Origin: Hofstenia miamia | Lineage: Eukaryota; Xenacoelomorpha; Acoela; Hofsteniidae | Length of the DNA: 22,306 bases | Direction: 5' to 3' | Assembly: GCA_900660155.1 (NCBI GenBank) | Contig: CABFPE010000230.1 | Location: 421,637 to 443,942, forward strand | Shown here: piece after piece, positions 1 to 11,400 of the stretch | Position numbering within the stretch: the first letter of the stretch is position 1 | How the letters are laid out: every line of letters begins with the position of its first letter | The notes under the pieces: generated by a model | Seen by the model: the letters and a program-made list of their open reading frames with translations, nothing else | What the model was told of the DNA's origin: nothing | Database searches by the model: none | Made by a program: the position numbers and the translations under genes

Positions 1-87
1 ATATATATATATATAATAATAATATATATATATATATATAATAATAATATATATAGTAGTAGTATATATATTACTATTATTATTATT
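1..87. repeat. (AT)n/(ATT)n microsatellite
   Basis: The window opens with an almost pure alternation of AT and TAA/TTA units, broken by a short GTAGTAGT interruption near 56-63 and ending in ATT trinucleotides. It is simple-sequence DNA with no coding content. A retroelement 3' tail is possible, because the LINE ending at 6020 also finishes in ATT units, but no element body can be seen because the window starts here. Confidence 0.95.
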
Positions 88-3000
88 GAGGGGAACTATT
101 TACCAATACCTATTACTTTTGAATTTGAATCAGTAGCCTTATATTATGCTGCAAAACAAATTATACTTGATCAATTCATCTAACTTTCCTCAATTACAAA
201 ATTAAAGACAGTTTATCTATTATGAAGTTTTTTTCTGAACTTGTCTTCAAATATCTCCCTGATGATGAGGAAATTAATGTTTTCGCAAAACCCAATTCTT
301 TCCAAAGTATTCCACTATTCACCTGCTGTAACTTTATTTGATTGTTTTTACAGAAGTTGTTAAAAGTTAACACGTTGTCAATCTTATTCACTTGTGTTTC
401 ATTTTCTTACGTCATCACCCGATCTTCATGCTATTTCTATTGAATGAAAAAGTACTCTTTATCAATGGATCAATTCTATAGTCTTCCGCAAGTTTAAGCT
501 GATTTCAGAAGTTCATCACAGGTACTCATATGGATTTTGATCGCTACAAATGGTATTCTACTTGGGTACTGATAGGACACTGGTTGACAGGATAAAGAGC
601 GCCTCCAGCACTCGTATGCCGACCATTTTCAAACAATTAGTGCTAAATTTGTATTTTATTTTGTATTAAGTGTTTTATATGTTTTGCTTGAAATACATTT
701 ATTATTATTAAAAACAAGTTTACAAATTACATAAGCTGTCCTTCATGATCATTAAAAAATAATAAACTTTGTACAAAAAATGTCAATGATTTTAAAAAGT
801 AATTTTATATGCTAAACGTTAATAAAGCCAATGCTAAATATAACTAGAAGTTAAGTTGAAAGTTGAAGTCTCATTACGACTAAGGGTATTTTATTAAATT
901 TGTTCAATATGTCAATGGCAAACTTCTTTTTATCAAATTCTCGTTCTCTACGTACTTGGAGTACGCAGGTCATACAAAATAGTAACTGATCAGTCGCAAA
1001 AAATTAATAATTAATCCTAAGCTCAGCTCATCAAAACACGGTTATCATAGCATGTATAATAAAAAATAATTTTTTCGGTAACATTCTTACGCAGTTATTT
1101 GACATTTGTTTTACAGCTGACATGTTTTCAGGACAAATTCATCCTCTTACAGAGTTCTTCGAAGTCGAAGTTTAAATTATAACAATAGAAATTTTATGAG
1201 TCATGATTTTTAATAATGGCTAAATTAAACAATGAAGCCATTAAATTATCTAACGTCTTCGATGTTTTATCGAAGCACAGAAATACTAATACCAACTATG
1301 CAACTGAACGTACGTAAATTTTATTTTTTTAATAGTCTTTTCCCAAAAATTTTTACTGTATTGTTTAATTATATAATTGGCTTATATTGGTTTGCAAGTG
1401 GAAGTCTATATTTCCATTAATTCCTAAATACTGTGAAAATGATCCTGTTTTTTATTTTAAATTTTTTTGTTAACCTCGTCGGAAGCGCAATATTAATTTA
1501 TGTACTGAATTACAAGATTTCTAGAGCTATAATTATAAAAACCCAATAGCATGAATTAGTCAAAATTGTTATGTTGCTAGTATCATTTTAAATATTTAAT
1601 GTGTAGTCTTTTGAGTTAAAATTACCAAATAATAAACAAATGCAACATTTGATATTTTGTTACCATATTTTACTGCCTATGGTTCATAATATACTGCATT
1701 TAAAAACGCATGCACACACTTTTATACTTACAAACGGTTGACAACTAAACTAATAAAATTAACAGATGATAAAAATAAAATCATCAATTATGTAATGCAA
1801 AAAAGCAAGTTGGATCGTCATAAACGCAATGAAAAACATTCCATTGCTACATTTCAAACAGGTTTCGTTGCGAGCAACCAGGATTACAGCATTGATTTTG
1901 CTTTCCTGTGATATGTTAGGGCCAATGGTTTATCATGACAGAGTTCATCAATAGGAACATTGTTTCCGCTTCACTACTTAAGAAGGGGGTGTTGAAATTT
2001 TGCTTCCATTTGGTTTTTGAATAAATGTAACCCTTATAAGTTTTCTACAAAAGCTAAGCTTATAATATGAAAAGATTTGTACATCTTTGTTTTGTCTTAT
2101 ATAATATTTTGCACACATATATTTTTAAAAAAAGTAAAACATAAAATAACATAAAAAGTTTATATGTTTAATACAACACATTATATTTACTCAAAAGAGT
2201 ACACTGTCAGGGACGAGGTATTGTCGTGTTTTTTGCTCTATTTCGATGGCTTTTAATAATGATTTCATAAATTAGACAAAACAGTTAAGGGAAGCGCTAT
2301 GTTCTCAATTTCTTCACAATGGTCTGGGAAAGTTTTACATAAATACTAAATCTGATTACAAAGTGCTGAAAAATCTTATTTCCTTAAAAATACGCAAAAA
2401 ATGCATGCAGTATTGCGCGTTTATAGCGACCTACTCCTGTAACTGACAAAAAGTTTACTCCCCGATTTTTTTTCTAGGGTAACCACCTTGTAGGAATGCC
2501 TTTATTATGAAAATGTTTTTGAAGCACGATTTAACCCTAGTTTCCTATATAACGAACATTATAAAAATAAATCCTAAAATTTCGAATATGAGTATTTTTT
2601 GATATATGATAGTTTTGTTGCAATACTTTTCGGCATTTTACGATAATGTTTTTTAGGTTTCAATAGTTCGTATAAGTTATGGTGGAATTTTTTAAATTTC
2701 TTCTGCAAAATGGGGTGCAATCATTTTTTGCACTAAACTATGTATTAAAAATCATTTCAAATGGTAAAATAAAGAATTGTAGACAGACAAATCTCACAGA
2801 TTATTTTACAGCTTAGAAATTTTTAAAACTTTACTCATATCTTTAATTGAATTTTTTACTATTTTTGACACAATTTACTTATGTGTGTGTGTGTATTATT
2901 TCCTTTGTGTTATACCTCGCTAAACTTCTAACTTTTTGCATTTGATACTCCCGAAGAGATGGAATAGGTCAAGAAATTGTAACTAAGGTGCAAAGCAACG

Positions 3001-4984
3001 TCCTATCCTCATAATCCTCAAAATTGGAATGTTGGAACACAATGAAATTCAACTTTCTAGCTTCAAATGAATAAATATTGTTTCTGTGATATGTTGATCT
3101 TATTTCAATTATTATGAGCTTCAGAATCACGTTGAATCCTAAGGTATTCCCAAGGTTTTATTCTGTTAACAAAGATCTTTTGAATGTGTTGAACATGTTG
3201 CCTAGTACAACTATTCACACCTACACACCTATTCTGGATAATTTAAATTGACTATTTTTGTTATGACAAACATTTTTTAAATATTTTCTTTTGATAAAAC
3301 AATAATACATTGATTTTCAATTTATTGATACTGAAATATATGAGATTTTCAAAACCTTTTGTCAAATGTTATTAGAAGAGTAGAAGTTTCTTAGAAAAGT
3401 AAGAAGTTGTTATTGATTGATAATACACTGATTAAATGCTACGAGTAGGTATTGCCCAAAAATGTAAATACTTCATATCTACTTCTAACATGTCCGTCAT
3501 TGATAATGTTGGGTGATATCTGGAGTGGTTATGTATCCCGTAGACTCTTCTGTAGTGAGAACCGATATTGTACCCTAGCATATTCTAAAGCCGTATCATA
3601 TGCATCAAGCCATTGAGACAAGTTTCTTGTGTTCATAGGTGAGACATTCTACTGGGAATCTAGTCACTAACCTGCACAGCTTGACATTTTATTAATCAAT
3701 TAATGAGAACTAAAATTTCAACAATATTTATTCAATGCAAAAAATTTTTCGAATGTTTTCAATACTATTAGAGAGGTTTGACAAATGGATGTTACGGCAG
3801 CTTCACTTTAAAAAAATATAGACTAAAAACATACGATTTTTAATTAGGTAATATATGGGCAATTAGAAATATAACAAACTATAGTTGTCCATGGTAAAAA
3901 GCAAATTCAAGTATAAATTTCTGTAAGTGTTACTGATTGTGAAAGTCTTCTTTTAAAGATTTAATTATCAAGCGGAAACTTCACTTTGTGGATTCATATA
4001 AATTGTGATGCAAAGCATCATTTGAAATTTTTCCAACTCTTTCTGATTGTAGCAATCAATTGTTGAAAATGACGTGCTCTAATCACGATCACTGCATAAA
4101 TGTCAAGTTCAAAAATAATACTTGCCATATGGCAACATATTGCATACGGTTACAATTATATTCTTGAGATTTGAAAAAATGTTTCCCACAAAATCACACA
4201 TTTTAAATGCAATGTCGGCAACCTCTTAATCTTGGATAACATTTCAATTTTACAAAATATCTCTGGCAGTTTAGACATAACTTTTTCTATAAATATTTCG
4301 ATCTTATGTGTTCTTTGACATATATTTTAAAGCAACATTTCGTTGTATTGTACATGTATTTCTTGGAAACTGGGAAGCTGGTAATTTCTCAGTAACTGCC
4401 AATATTTCTTTAATACGATCCTGTCAATTTTCGTTGTTTTTTATTTTAAACACTGAGCTGTGTCTTTTAAAATGTAGCTTTACGCGTAGCCTGCGTTTCT
4501 GGAAACTTTACCACCTAGATCTCATTTGGTTGTCAAAATTGAACTTTAAAAAAAATGGCTATACAATATCTCTAAAATTGAATAAGTTTACCAGACACTG
4601 ATATCTAGTGGAACTATTTGAAAATTTCGTGATTCAAACTTTGAAAAATAATGTTTTTTAACAATAGTAATTTATTTTTTTAGAAATGTAGCGCACGCAT
4701 CAAATTTCATTTTGAGTCGTTGATTGGAACTTTAAATATATTCGTACATTTTAACAAAATATAAAGAAATTTTCTATATTTACCTGCGGCCTTAACTTAT
4801 ATGTTGAAGATACGGAATAATCCATGTATTTGTTGATCTTTTTTATAAAACGAAATTGTCATTCGAAATTTTATTAAGAGCAGAAATTCCAAACTCACCG
4901 TCAGTGCTTTTCGATCAAACGTTTCAGCTATTTGAGGGTTAAATATCTAGAAATTCTCTTGAACAACTTGTATTTTCTCCTACT
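88..4984. other. A+T-rich region without a recognisable gene
   Basis: About 4.9 kb of A+T-rich DNA, either upstream flank or early intron of the KIAA0930-like gene. Open frames are short and have the composition expected by chance. I looked for the N-terminal exon of the gene, which in the human protein carries a motif close to FWTWMFSTYF before the DDMLFY segment, and did not find it. Two short stretches look slightly more coding-like (550-669 plus strand and 3529-3636 minus strand) and are treated as findings. There is a short TG run at 2882-2893. No tRNA, rRNA, promoter or complete transposon was recognised. Confidence 0.6.
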
Positions 4985-5005
4985 TCCAGCTCCTCCCTGC
5001 TTGAT

Positions 5006-5952
5006 TTGGTTCTGTGCTTTCACCCCAATTACATATTCGTTGCCATTAACGACCTCCCTTCTGTTCTCAACTCGTCTTGCCTGCTGTATGTTGACGACAC
5101 TGCGATTTTTTATTTTGCTTGGTCTTTTGCTTCGAATATTTTTTCTGATCTTGAGCACTTGTCTACTTGGTCCTCTGTCAACCATCTTGATTTTAGCTCT
5201 ACCAAGACGTGTGGTATTTCCTTTTCTGTGGCTCCCCCTTCTGATTTGCCTCTACCTGTGAACTTTGCGCTTCACCACACTCATCTTGGAATTCAACTTG
5301 CTGCAAACTTAAATTGGACTGGACATGTGTCTTTGTGTCTCCGCACAGCTAATTCCTCGCTATTTACCCTTTTCCGTAATGTTCCTTTTAATACCTCGTC
5401 CGCTGTGAAGCTCTCTTTGTACAAGTCCATTCCTCGCGCCATTCTTCTCTACGCGTCTCCTTGTTGGTGGCCTTCTCGTGCTTTGTTCCACTCCATGGAA
5501 CATTTCCAGAAACGCGCTTTCAAATGGATTTCTTCTTTGGACTATAAAGACGCTCTGCTGAAATTCTCCACTCTCCCGCTGTCACTCTACTTCCATGCCT
5601 GTGATCTCCTTCTGTTCAATCGACTACTGACTCGCAAATTGGATCTTGATCCTTTTGATTTCATTAAGTTCTCTAATTCCTGCTGCACTCGCTCTGATTA
5701 TGTTGTCACCTTTCCATTCGTCGTACAAAGAAACATCGCACCCTTCACTCGTTTTTCAATCGTGCTTGTACTGCTGTTAATTACATCTTGACTCGCAACC
5801 CTCCAACAGCGATTGATTTCTTTTCCCCGCCACCGAGCTTCAAGAAATCTTTGATGGCTTTCCTCTTTGCTGAGCCCTTCTCCAACTTCGCCTACTCTTC
5901 CATTTGCTCCTATTTCATCTCCTGTGACTGTCCTCGCTGCCGTAAAACTTGA
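5006..5952 (+). pseudogene. LINE reverse transcriptase C-terminal half, frameshifted
   Basis: The frame from 5006 reads INDLPSVL followed by SCLLYVDDTAIF. These are the conserved segment before the reverse transcriptase active site and the YVDD catalytic box (about residues 27-32 from 5006) of non-LTR retrotransposons. Next come the HLGIQL segment (compare the LG(I/V).L motif in LINE thumbs) and a C-terminal region with YASPCWWP and FQKRAFKWI, typical of LINE ORF2 ends. The frame closes at 5791. The better continuation lies in another frame from about 5719 (IRRTKKHRTLHSFFNRAC, ending DCPRCRKT and a TGA at 5950-5952), so there is one frameshift near 5715-5725. The upstream fingers/palm and endonuclease are missing. 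This is a dead retroelement fragment, not a host gene. Confidence 0.85.
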
Positions 5953-6005
5953 CTTGTTTTTATTTTTTTGTTGTGTATGCCTTCAGCGTCTAAATAAAGT
6001 CATTC

Positions 6006-6020
6006 ATTATTATTATTATT
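6006..6020 (+). repeat. (ATT)5 tail of the upstream LINE
   Basis: Five ATT units lie directly 3' of the LINE sequence, 7 bases after its AATAAA. CR1-like and related LINEs end in short tandem repeats instead of poly(A), so this marks the element's 3' end. Confidence 0.8.
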
Positions 6021-6521
6021 AAAATCGAACAAATTGATAAGCATTGTAAGAGAAAAATTAAGGATAACTTATTGAAAAAGCAATCACTATTGGGCATATC
6101 CAATCAATTACATGCATGGAGTCAATATATCTATAAATAGTGCTCTTTAAGTAATTGCGCGTATTTATTGATTTTTGTATTTTATATATGTATATTAATA
6201 TTTTAGTTTGTAGTATTCCTTTTAAATAGTTTTAGCACTACATTTGCTTTTGCTCTATTGCTATGTTAGTGTATATTACTTAATGACCTCATATTGAATG
6301 ATCCTTTACAACTTTTGCACCATTACAGTGAGCAGCCGCATTTTTTTAATATTTGCCATATTTTGTATTTTTACCTATTTTGACATTTTTATCTGCATTT
6401 TTACAATGTGCTTTATAATGAAATTCTATATATGCTATTATTTAGCGAACGATACATTTATTGTGGATAAAGGCTCTCTAATGTTTTATCATGATTTATT
6501 TCATTCGTTATTCCTTGATAG
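6021..6521. other. Non-coding stretch before the first recognised exon
   Basis: A+T-rich DNA between the LINE tail and the first KIAA0930-like exon. The reading frame of that exon stays open upstream to 6298, but this upstream part is hydrophobic and phenylalanine-rich in the way A+T-rich random sequence is. It has no similarity to the N-terminal part of the family, so I treat it as intron. Confidence 0.55.
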
Positions 6522-6606
6522 ATCTTCCATTAATGAAGACAAAGATGATTTATTGTTTTTTGTATCAAAATCGATTGTCAAACATCAAGAAGGCTTTACG
6601 GTTAAA
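6522..6606 (+). CDS. KIAA0930: KIAA0930-like exon A (first recognised)
   Basis: Exon of 85 nt. It starts after a TTGATAG acceptor, completes a codon with its first base (phase 2), and ends in a complete AAA codon before GTATTA. It encodes 28 residues including DKDDLLFFVSKSI, matching the human segment around DDMLFYVRRKL. The donor GTATTA is a moderate match. The acceptor has a modest pyrimidine tract and is the weakest boundary in the gene, so the 5' limit could be wrong even though the DDLLFFV match is good. The next exon is only 48 nt away. Confidence 0.72.
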
Positions 6607-8444
6607 GTATTATTTGCTTTCTAAAACTATTATGTTATTTTATGCTTTGTTTAGTCAAATCTTTTGGTATTTCGTCGGGATAATGATAAAATTCCAAACA
6701 GTCAAGATCATGACATTGATTGGGAGGAAACACTTTATTTGAATGTTATCCTTCAAAAGGTAAACTTTAAATTCATATCGCTAAAACTGTGCTTACAAAT
6801 GTCAACATCTGTTATTAAATTTTTGTAATACTGACGGTTAATCAAATTTGCATTTGTGCTCAGTACAAAGGTTATTTGATAAGAAATGAGTGACTTAAAT
6901 AATAGTGCAATAACTTTTAACTGATTATTGTTAGATTTCTCAATTAATCGCCGGGTTCCTTAGAAGAGTTTCTCCCAAGTGTTTTTGACATTTTTGTACT
7001 AGTACGCTCTACAAATATTTTAATATAATTCAATGTTTTCAGTACTGTGTAGTATATGCCTAATTACAATAAATTTGTCTTGTTTGTGACCATCAGTGAT
7101 TGATGACTAAAGTAAATTTTATAAATTGACATTATGCAAAGAGGAAGGTAGAAATTTTCACTAATTATAGAAGATAAACTTCAAAAACATGTTTTGAAAG
7201 ATACAATGATAAACGATTGAAATCTTTTTGCGTTGTATGAAAATACTACGTGTTTCACAGAAGCTTTAAAGGTTTGTATGCATCAACACTTTATATTAGC
7301 TTAGCACTAGTAATAGGGGCAAATTTGAAGGTGGCAATTGCTGGCAACATTTCCAGAACAATGTTTTTTCCAGACATTTTTTGAATTTTGGGAGTGCAAA
7401 GCTAGCAACATTGCCTGCTTCCTCAAAATGCAACAGCCCAGGCGCGTACCTAGCAATTTATAAGGGGGTCGGATTTTTCTAAAAAGGGCATTTCTGTTCT
7501 TTTTTACAAAAAATGAAAAAGTTATTTTTATAGTGATGTGTATATTAACAATCATGGTTCAGTAATGTAATACATATGATATAAAATATAAAAATTTTAT
7601 AACACCACGCACGTGTAATAACAGATATGGTTTACCATATTATTTTACCATATAAAATACACTAAATGTAACAAGAATATAATTATAAAATGTAATCAGA
7701 ATTAAGTTAAAAATTCACAGAGCAACAATTTTCTAAGTAATGAATATTATGTACAACATGTATTACAAATAGAAAAGTTAGTCAATTACAGACAGTCCAC
7801 TCAGTCAATTTAGGCACAGAAATAAATTCAAATAGAGTGTATTGCGACAAACATTTGTACATTATATTTTGAACATACTTGCAAAGAAGTTCATTAAATG
7901 TTACTATTATAAAAGGTTTTTCATTTGAAACTTTCGTGGATGCAGGGTAAAAAAGTTTTGACAACATTGTCATAATTTATTTACGATGGGTGTAACTTTA
8001 ATTCCAAAAAGGGCAGGTCATCTAAAAAGGGGGTCGTTCGTACCCAACGACCCCTCCTAGGTACGCGCCTGATGCCTCATTCTTAAAATCAGGTTGTGCT
8101 AGTGTCAATCCTAGGGAAATGCTTAGCAAGGATTCTTTACACATTTAACTGTCCTTGGTATTGGTTCTGGCAATGGATTAAATATCATTTCGAAAATACA
8201 GCTGCATCACAGCTAAATTTTTAAATTACAGAAATTATTTGAATTATATAAAAGGTTAGGATATGCACTAATATGCATTTATATCCATTTTCCATATAAA
8301 ATTTGCACTTGTGATGACTTTCAATATTTATTTATTTTTTTTTATTATTGATATATATCTTTTTTTAATACTAACTAGCTTTATTTAGTTTGAACTGTGA
8401 GTGCAGTGCATCATATTTATATACAAATATTAACAAAGCAATAT

Positions 8445-8483
<39 letters not shown>

Positions 8484-11400
8484 ATAAGGTTAAAAAAACT
8501 GCATTAAAAACAAAAGGACACGCACAAACAAAACAAATATAAAATTTTAAAATATTTACAATATATTAATTGCATTTTACATTCCGCCACATGTTTAATT
8601 TTTTTGAGGAACCTAGTTTGTATTGATCTGCAAGTAAATTCTCCTTTAGTAAGCGTTTAAATTGATTCAAGTTTGAAGTAATTCGTATTTTTATATCTAA
8701 TGAATTCAATAGCTGACAAGCAGTTGCAGTAAATGAAGAGTTCCAAATATTTGGTTTATTCTGGATATTGTTTATACACGTTTTATTTCGCTCATGAAAA
8801 CGGAGATATTTGTTAAAAAAAACAGTGAAGATGGTGTTAGAGAATGTATGTATTTGTACATGTTTACAAGGCTGCAGTAAATTGTATGGTATCTAGGAGC
8901 TAAAATTTGAATTTCGTTGATTTTATGGCTGGTTTGTTGCTTTCTCATGCTGAACATTGTTGCAATAGACCAGTTAAATGTATTATTTATTTGTTCTGAC
9001 TGTGCAGTTGTTAAGTTGTTCAGCAGTACACATGCATAGTTATACTGACTCATCACCAGTGCATTTATTAACTGTTTACTTCTGGTGAAAGCCCTAAGTT
9101 GTCTAATATATTGAATGCCCAATGCCATGCTCCTCACTTTCTTTCTAATGCAGATCTTATANGTCAATGTCTACTCCTAAGTACTTTACCTCGCTGGATT
9201 GTTGGATTTTAACTTCATTGATGTTTAGATTAATGTTCTTGGCCAGTTGCTGTACATTGTTAGGAGAAATATGATAAACTGTGTTTTTTCTTTGTTGATG
9301 TTTAATTTGTTCTTATGGAAATACTTAATAACGTTTAGTATATTCTGTTCAAGTATACGAGTTGCAATTATTGGACTACTGTGTCTTGCTCATAGACAAA
9401 CATCATCAGCGAATTGTATTATATCACAGTCATTGATATACTTGGCCAGATCATTTATGTAGAGATTAAACAATGTGGGCTCTAGAACTTTTCCCTGTGG
9501 GACACCTTTGTTTGTACAAATTTAGTCAGAGTACGTGTCATTTATTTTAACTCTTTGTTCTCTAGATGTTAAGAAACTCATTATAAGTTGTCGGGCATTG
9601 TTGGAAAATCCATAAGCTGATAACTTGAGCTCCAAAATGTTGAAGTCCAAGCTATCAAATGCCTTGCTTAAATCGAGTAGAGCAGTACTTGAATAAATGT
9701 TGTTATTTAAGTAAAACCGTGTGCTTTCAGTAAAACCTAGCAGAGCATCTATTGCACTGCGTCCTTTCTGAAATCCATATTGATCCACGTTCATAACTTT
9801 ATTATTTTGTAAAGACTTATTTGTTTCGACAGTATCCTTTCAAATACTTTTGCAATGGGATTTGTTACTGAAATGGGCCTGTAATTCTCACTTTTAGTAG
9901 GATCACCTTTTTTGAAAAGAGGTATTATATCAGCCATTTTAAGTATACTTGGGAATTTGTTGGTATGAATTGCAAAATTGAATGCAAACAATAGATATTC
10001 CGCAAAATTATCTATGTATTCTTTTATAATGAAGATCGGAATACCATAATTCCCACTAGACGTGTTAGAGTCTAGTGTGTAAACGGCTTTTAGTAATTAA
10101 TATTTGTTGATGTAATTATACGAAAACATTGGCCTTAGACAATCGATTTTGTTCTCAAATGGCATTGATTCAGCTTTGAACGTGCCTAAGTCTTTGAAAG
10201 CCTGGTTTAGAATATTCCCAATTTCTTTATTGCTATTAAACAACTTATTTTCATAGTTGTATATTACACTGCAAACCTTTTTCTTTGTTTAAATATTTTC
10301 TAACAAAGGACCATTTTTCCTTAGCTTGTTCTAACTTTTCATAGAAATACTTTTCACTTTTATTTCTAAGCAATTGTTTTTCTTTTGAATACTTAGTTTT
10401 AATTTCCTTGTAATGCATTATGTTTATCTGAGTTTCATTATCTAAAACTTTTTTCCAAGCATTCCTTTTTTCCTCTTCTAACAATTTAACTTCTCTGCTT
10501 GTTATCTTGATACTTTTTTCTGTGGAAAAATATCTATACTTAAATGGAGCAGCTTTATCTAAGCAAGTTCTGATTCCTTTAAGAATAAACTTAATCATTT
10601 CATTGGCGTCATGCAATTTGTAGATATAACTCCATCCTAAATTTTGCAAATTTCAATCTAAATATTAGATTAAAGTTTAAATTTAGCCACATATTTGTTC
10701 TTTAAAAGAAAAATAGAATTGTAGCATATTGGACAAACCGGACTTGAAGCATCACTTATTAACATCAACTATAAATCGAATAATGGAGGCATTTTACGTC
10801 TTTGAATGTCAAACTCAACCCCAGTAAAAAATGGTGATCCTTGATTGTACAATGCACAGAAAATGATAAATTTCTATTCAAACATCAATTTTCAATGAAT
10901 AATTTAAATTTCTAGTACCGTGCCTCCCATCGATTAGGCCGATTTTCTGTACCCGAAATATTGCCTAAAATTTTGGGGGATTGGCTTATTGGCCGGGTGT
11001 ATCCTTAATCCATATTTTCCTAGTCATTGCAGGTCGGTAATTATTGCAAAAACAATATAGCACAGGTATTTACTGGTACATGCATAGTAATTTACGCTAG
11101 TAGAACACTTTATTTGTGAACAATTTAAAATAGCCATCGCACATACTTGAGAACCACAAAATAACTTCCGTGTTCGATCTTTTTCCTGAAATTACACTTC
11201 ATCGTCATGATTTCAAATTTTGGGGTCGGCTTAATCAGCGGTGCTAGCAAAAATTCCTGTTTTTTCGGGTCAGAAATCACCCTCGGCTTATTGGGAGAGT
11301 AGGTCTAATCGCCGGGAGGTGCGGTATTCCAAAAAATTTTAAATCAATTTCAATTTAAAATTGATTTTGATGGCTAGCCTATTTTATTTGGTTATCCGAG

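Larger units (their letters stand above)
4985..6020 (+). mobile_element. 5'-truncated LINE (non-LTR retrotransposon)
   Basis: A sharp shift to higher G+C and to coding-like codon use begins near 4985 and ends near 5960. The segment encodes the second half of a LINE reverse transcriptase and the conserved C-terminal region (see the pseudogene entry). It then has a short 3' untranslated stretch with AATAAA at 5993-5998 and an ATT repeat tail at 6006-6020. Loss of everything 5' of the palm domain with an intact 3' end is the usual product of incomplete target-primed reverse transcription. The exact 5' boundary is uncertain by a few tens of bases, and I saw no clear target-site duplication. It lies about 500 bp upstream of the first recognised gene exon, in the same orientation. 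Confidence 0.88.
8452..10660 (-). mobile_element. Decayed LINE (Jockey/CR1-like), minus strand, 5'-truncated
   Basis: Read on the minus strand from about 10650 down to 8560, the segment carries successive pieces of a LINE ORF2: the linker after the endonuclease, the reverse transcriptase with an FADD box, and the C-terminal region, then a short 3' end and a (TA)n run. The 5' part (ORF1 and endonuclease) is missing. It differs from the LINE at 4985-6020 in sequence, active-site box (FADD versus YVDD) and base composition, so two families are present. It sits antisense inside the large intron. The 5' boundary near 10660 is approximate. Confidence 0.85.

Noticed and set aside
534..600. DRYKWYSTWVL in another frame, considered as the N-terminal Trp-rich motif of the KIAA0930 family
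   Set aside because: Only two or three residues match, the expected order FWTW..STYF is not preserved, and there is no usable donor before the stop.
4308..4601. 97-residue plus-strand open frame, considered as the missing N-terminal exon
   Set aside because: It contains RFWKLYHLDLIW, superficially similar in Trp/Phe content to the family N-terminus, but the spacing and residues do not align and no fitting splice sites were found.
6298..6624. 108-residue plus-strand frame as an independent gene
   Set aside because: Only its last third matches the KIAA0930 family, and that part is explained as exon A. The upstream part is hydrophobic A+T-rich background, and the end runs into the mini-intron.
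8772..9167. 131-residue minus-strand frame as a separate gene
   Set aside because: It continues the reverse-transcriptase blocks upstream and the C-terminal LINE motif downstream, so it is part of the decayed LINE.
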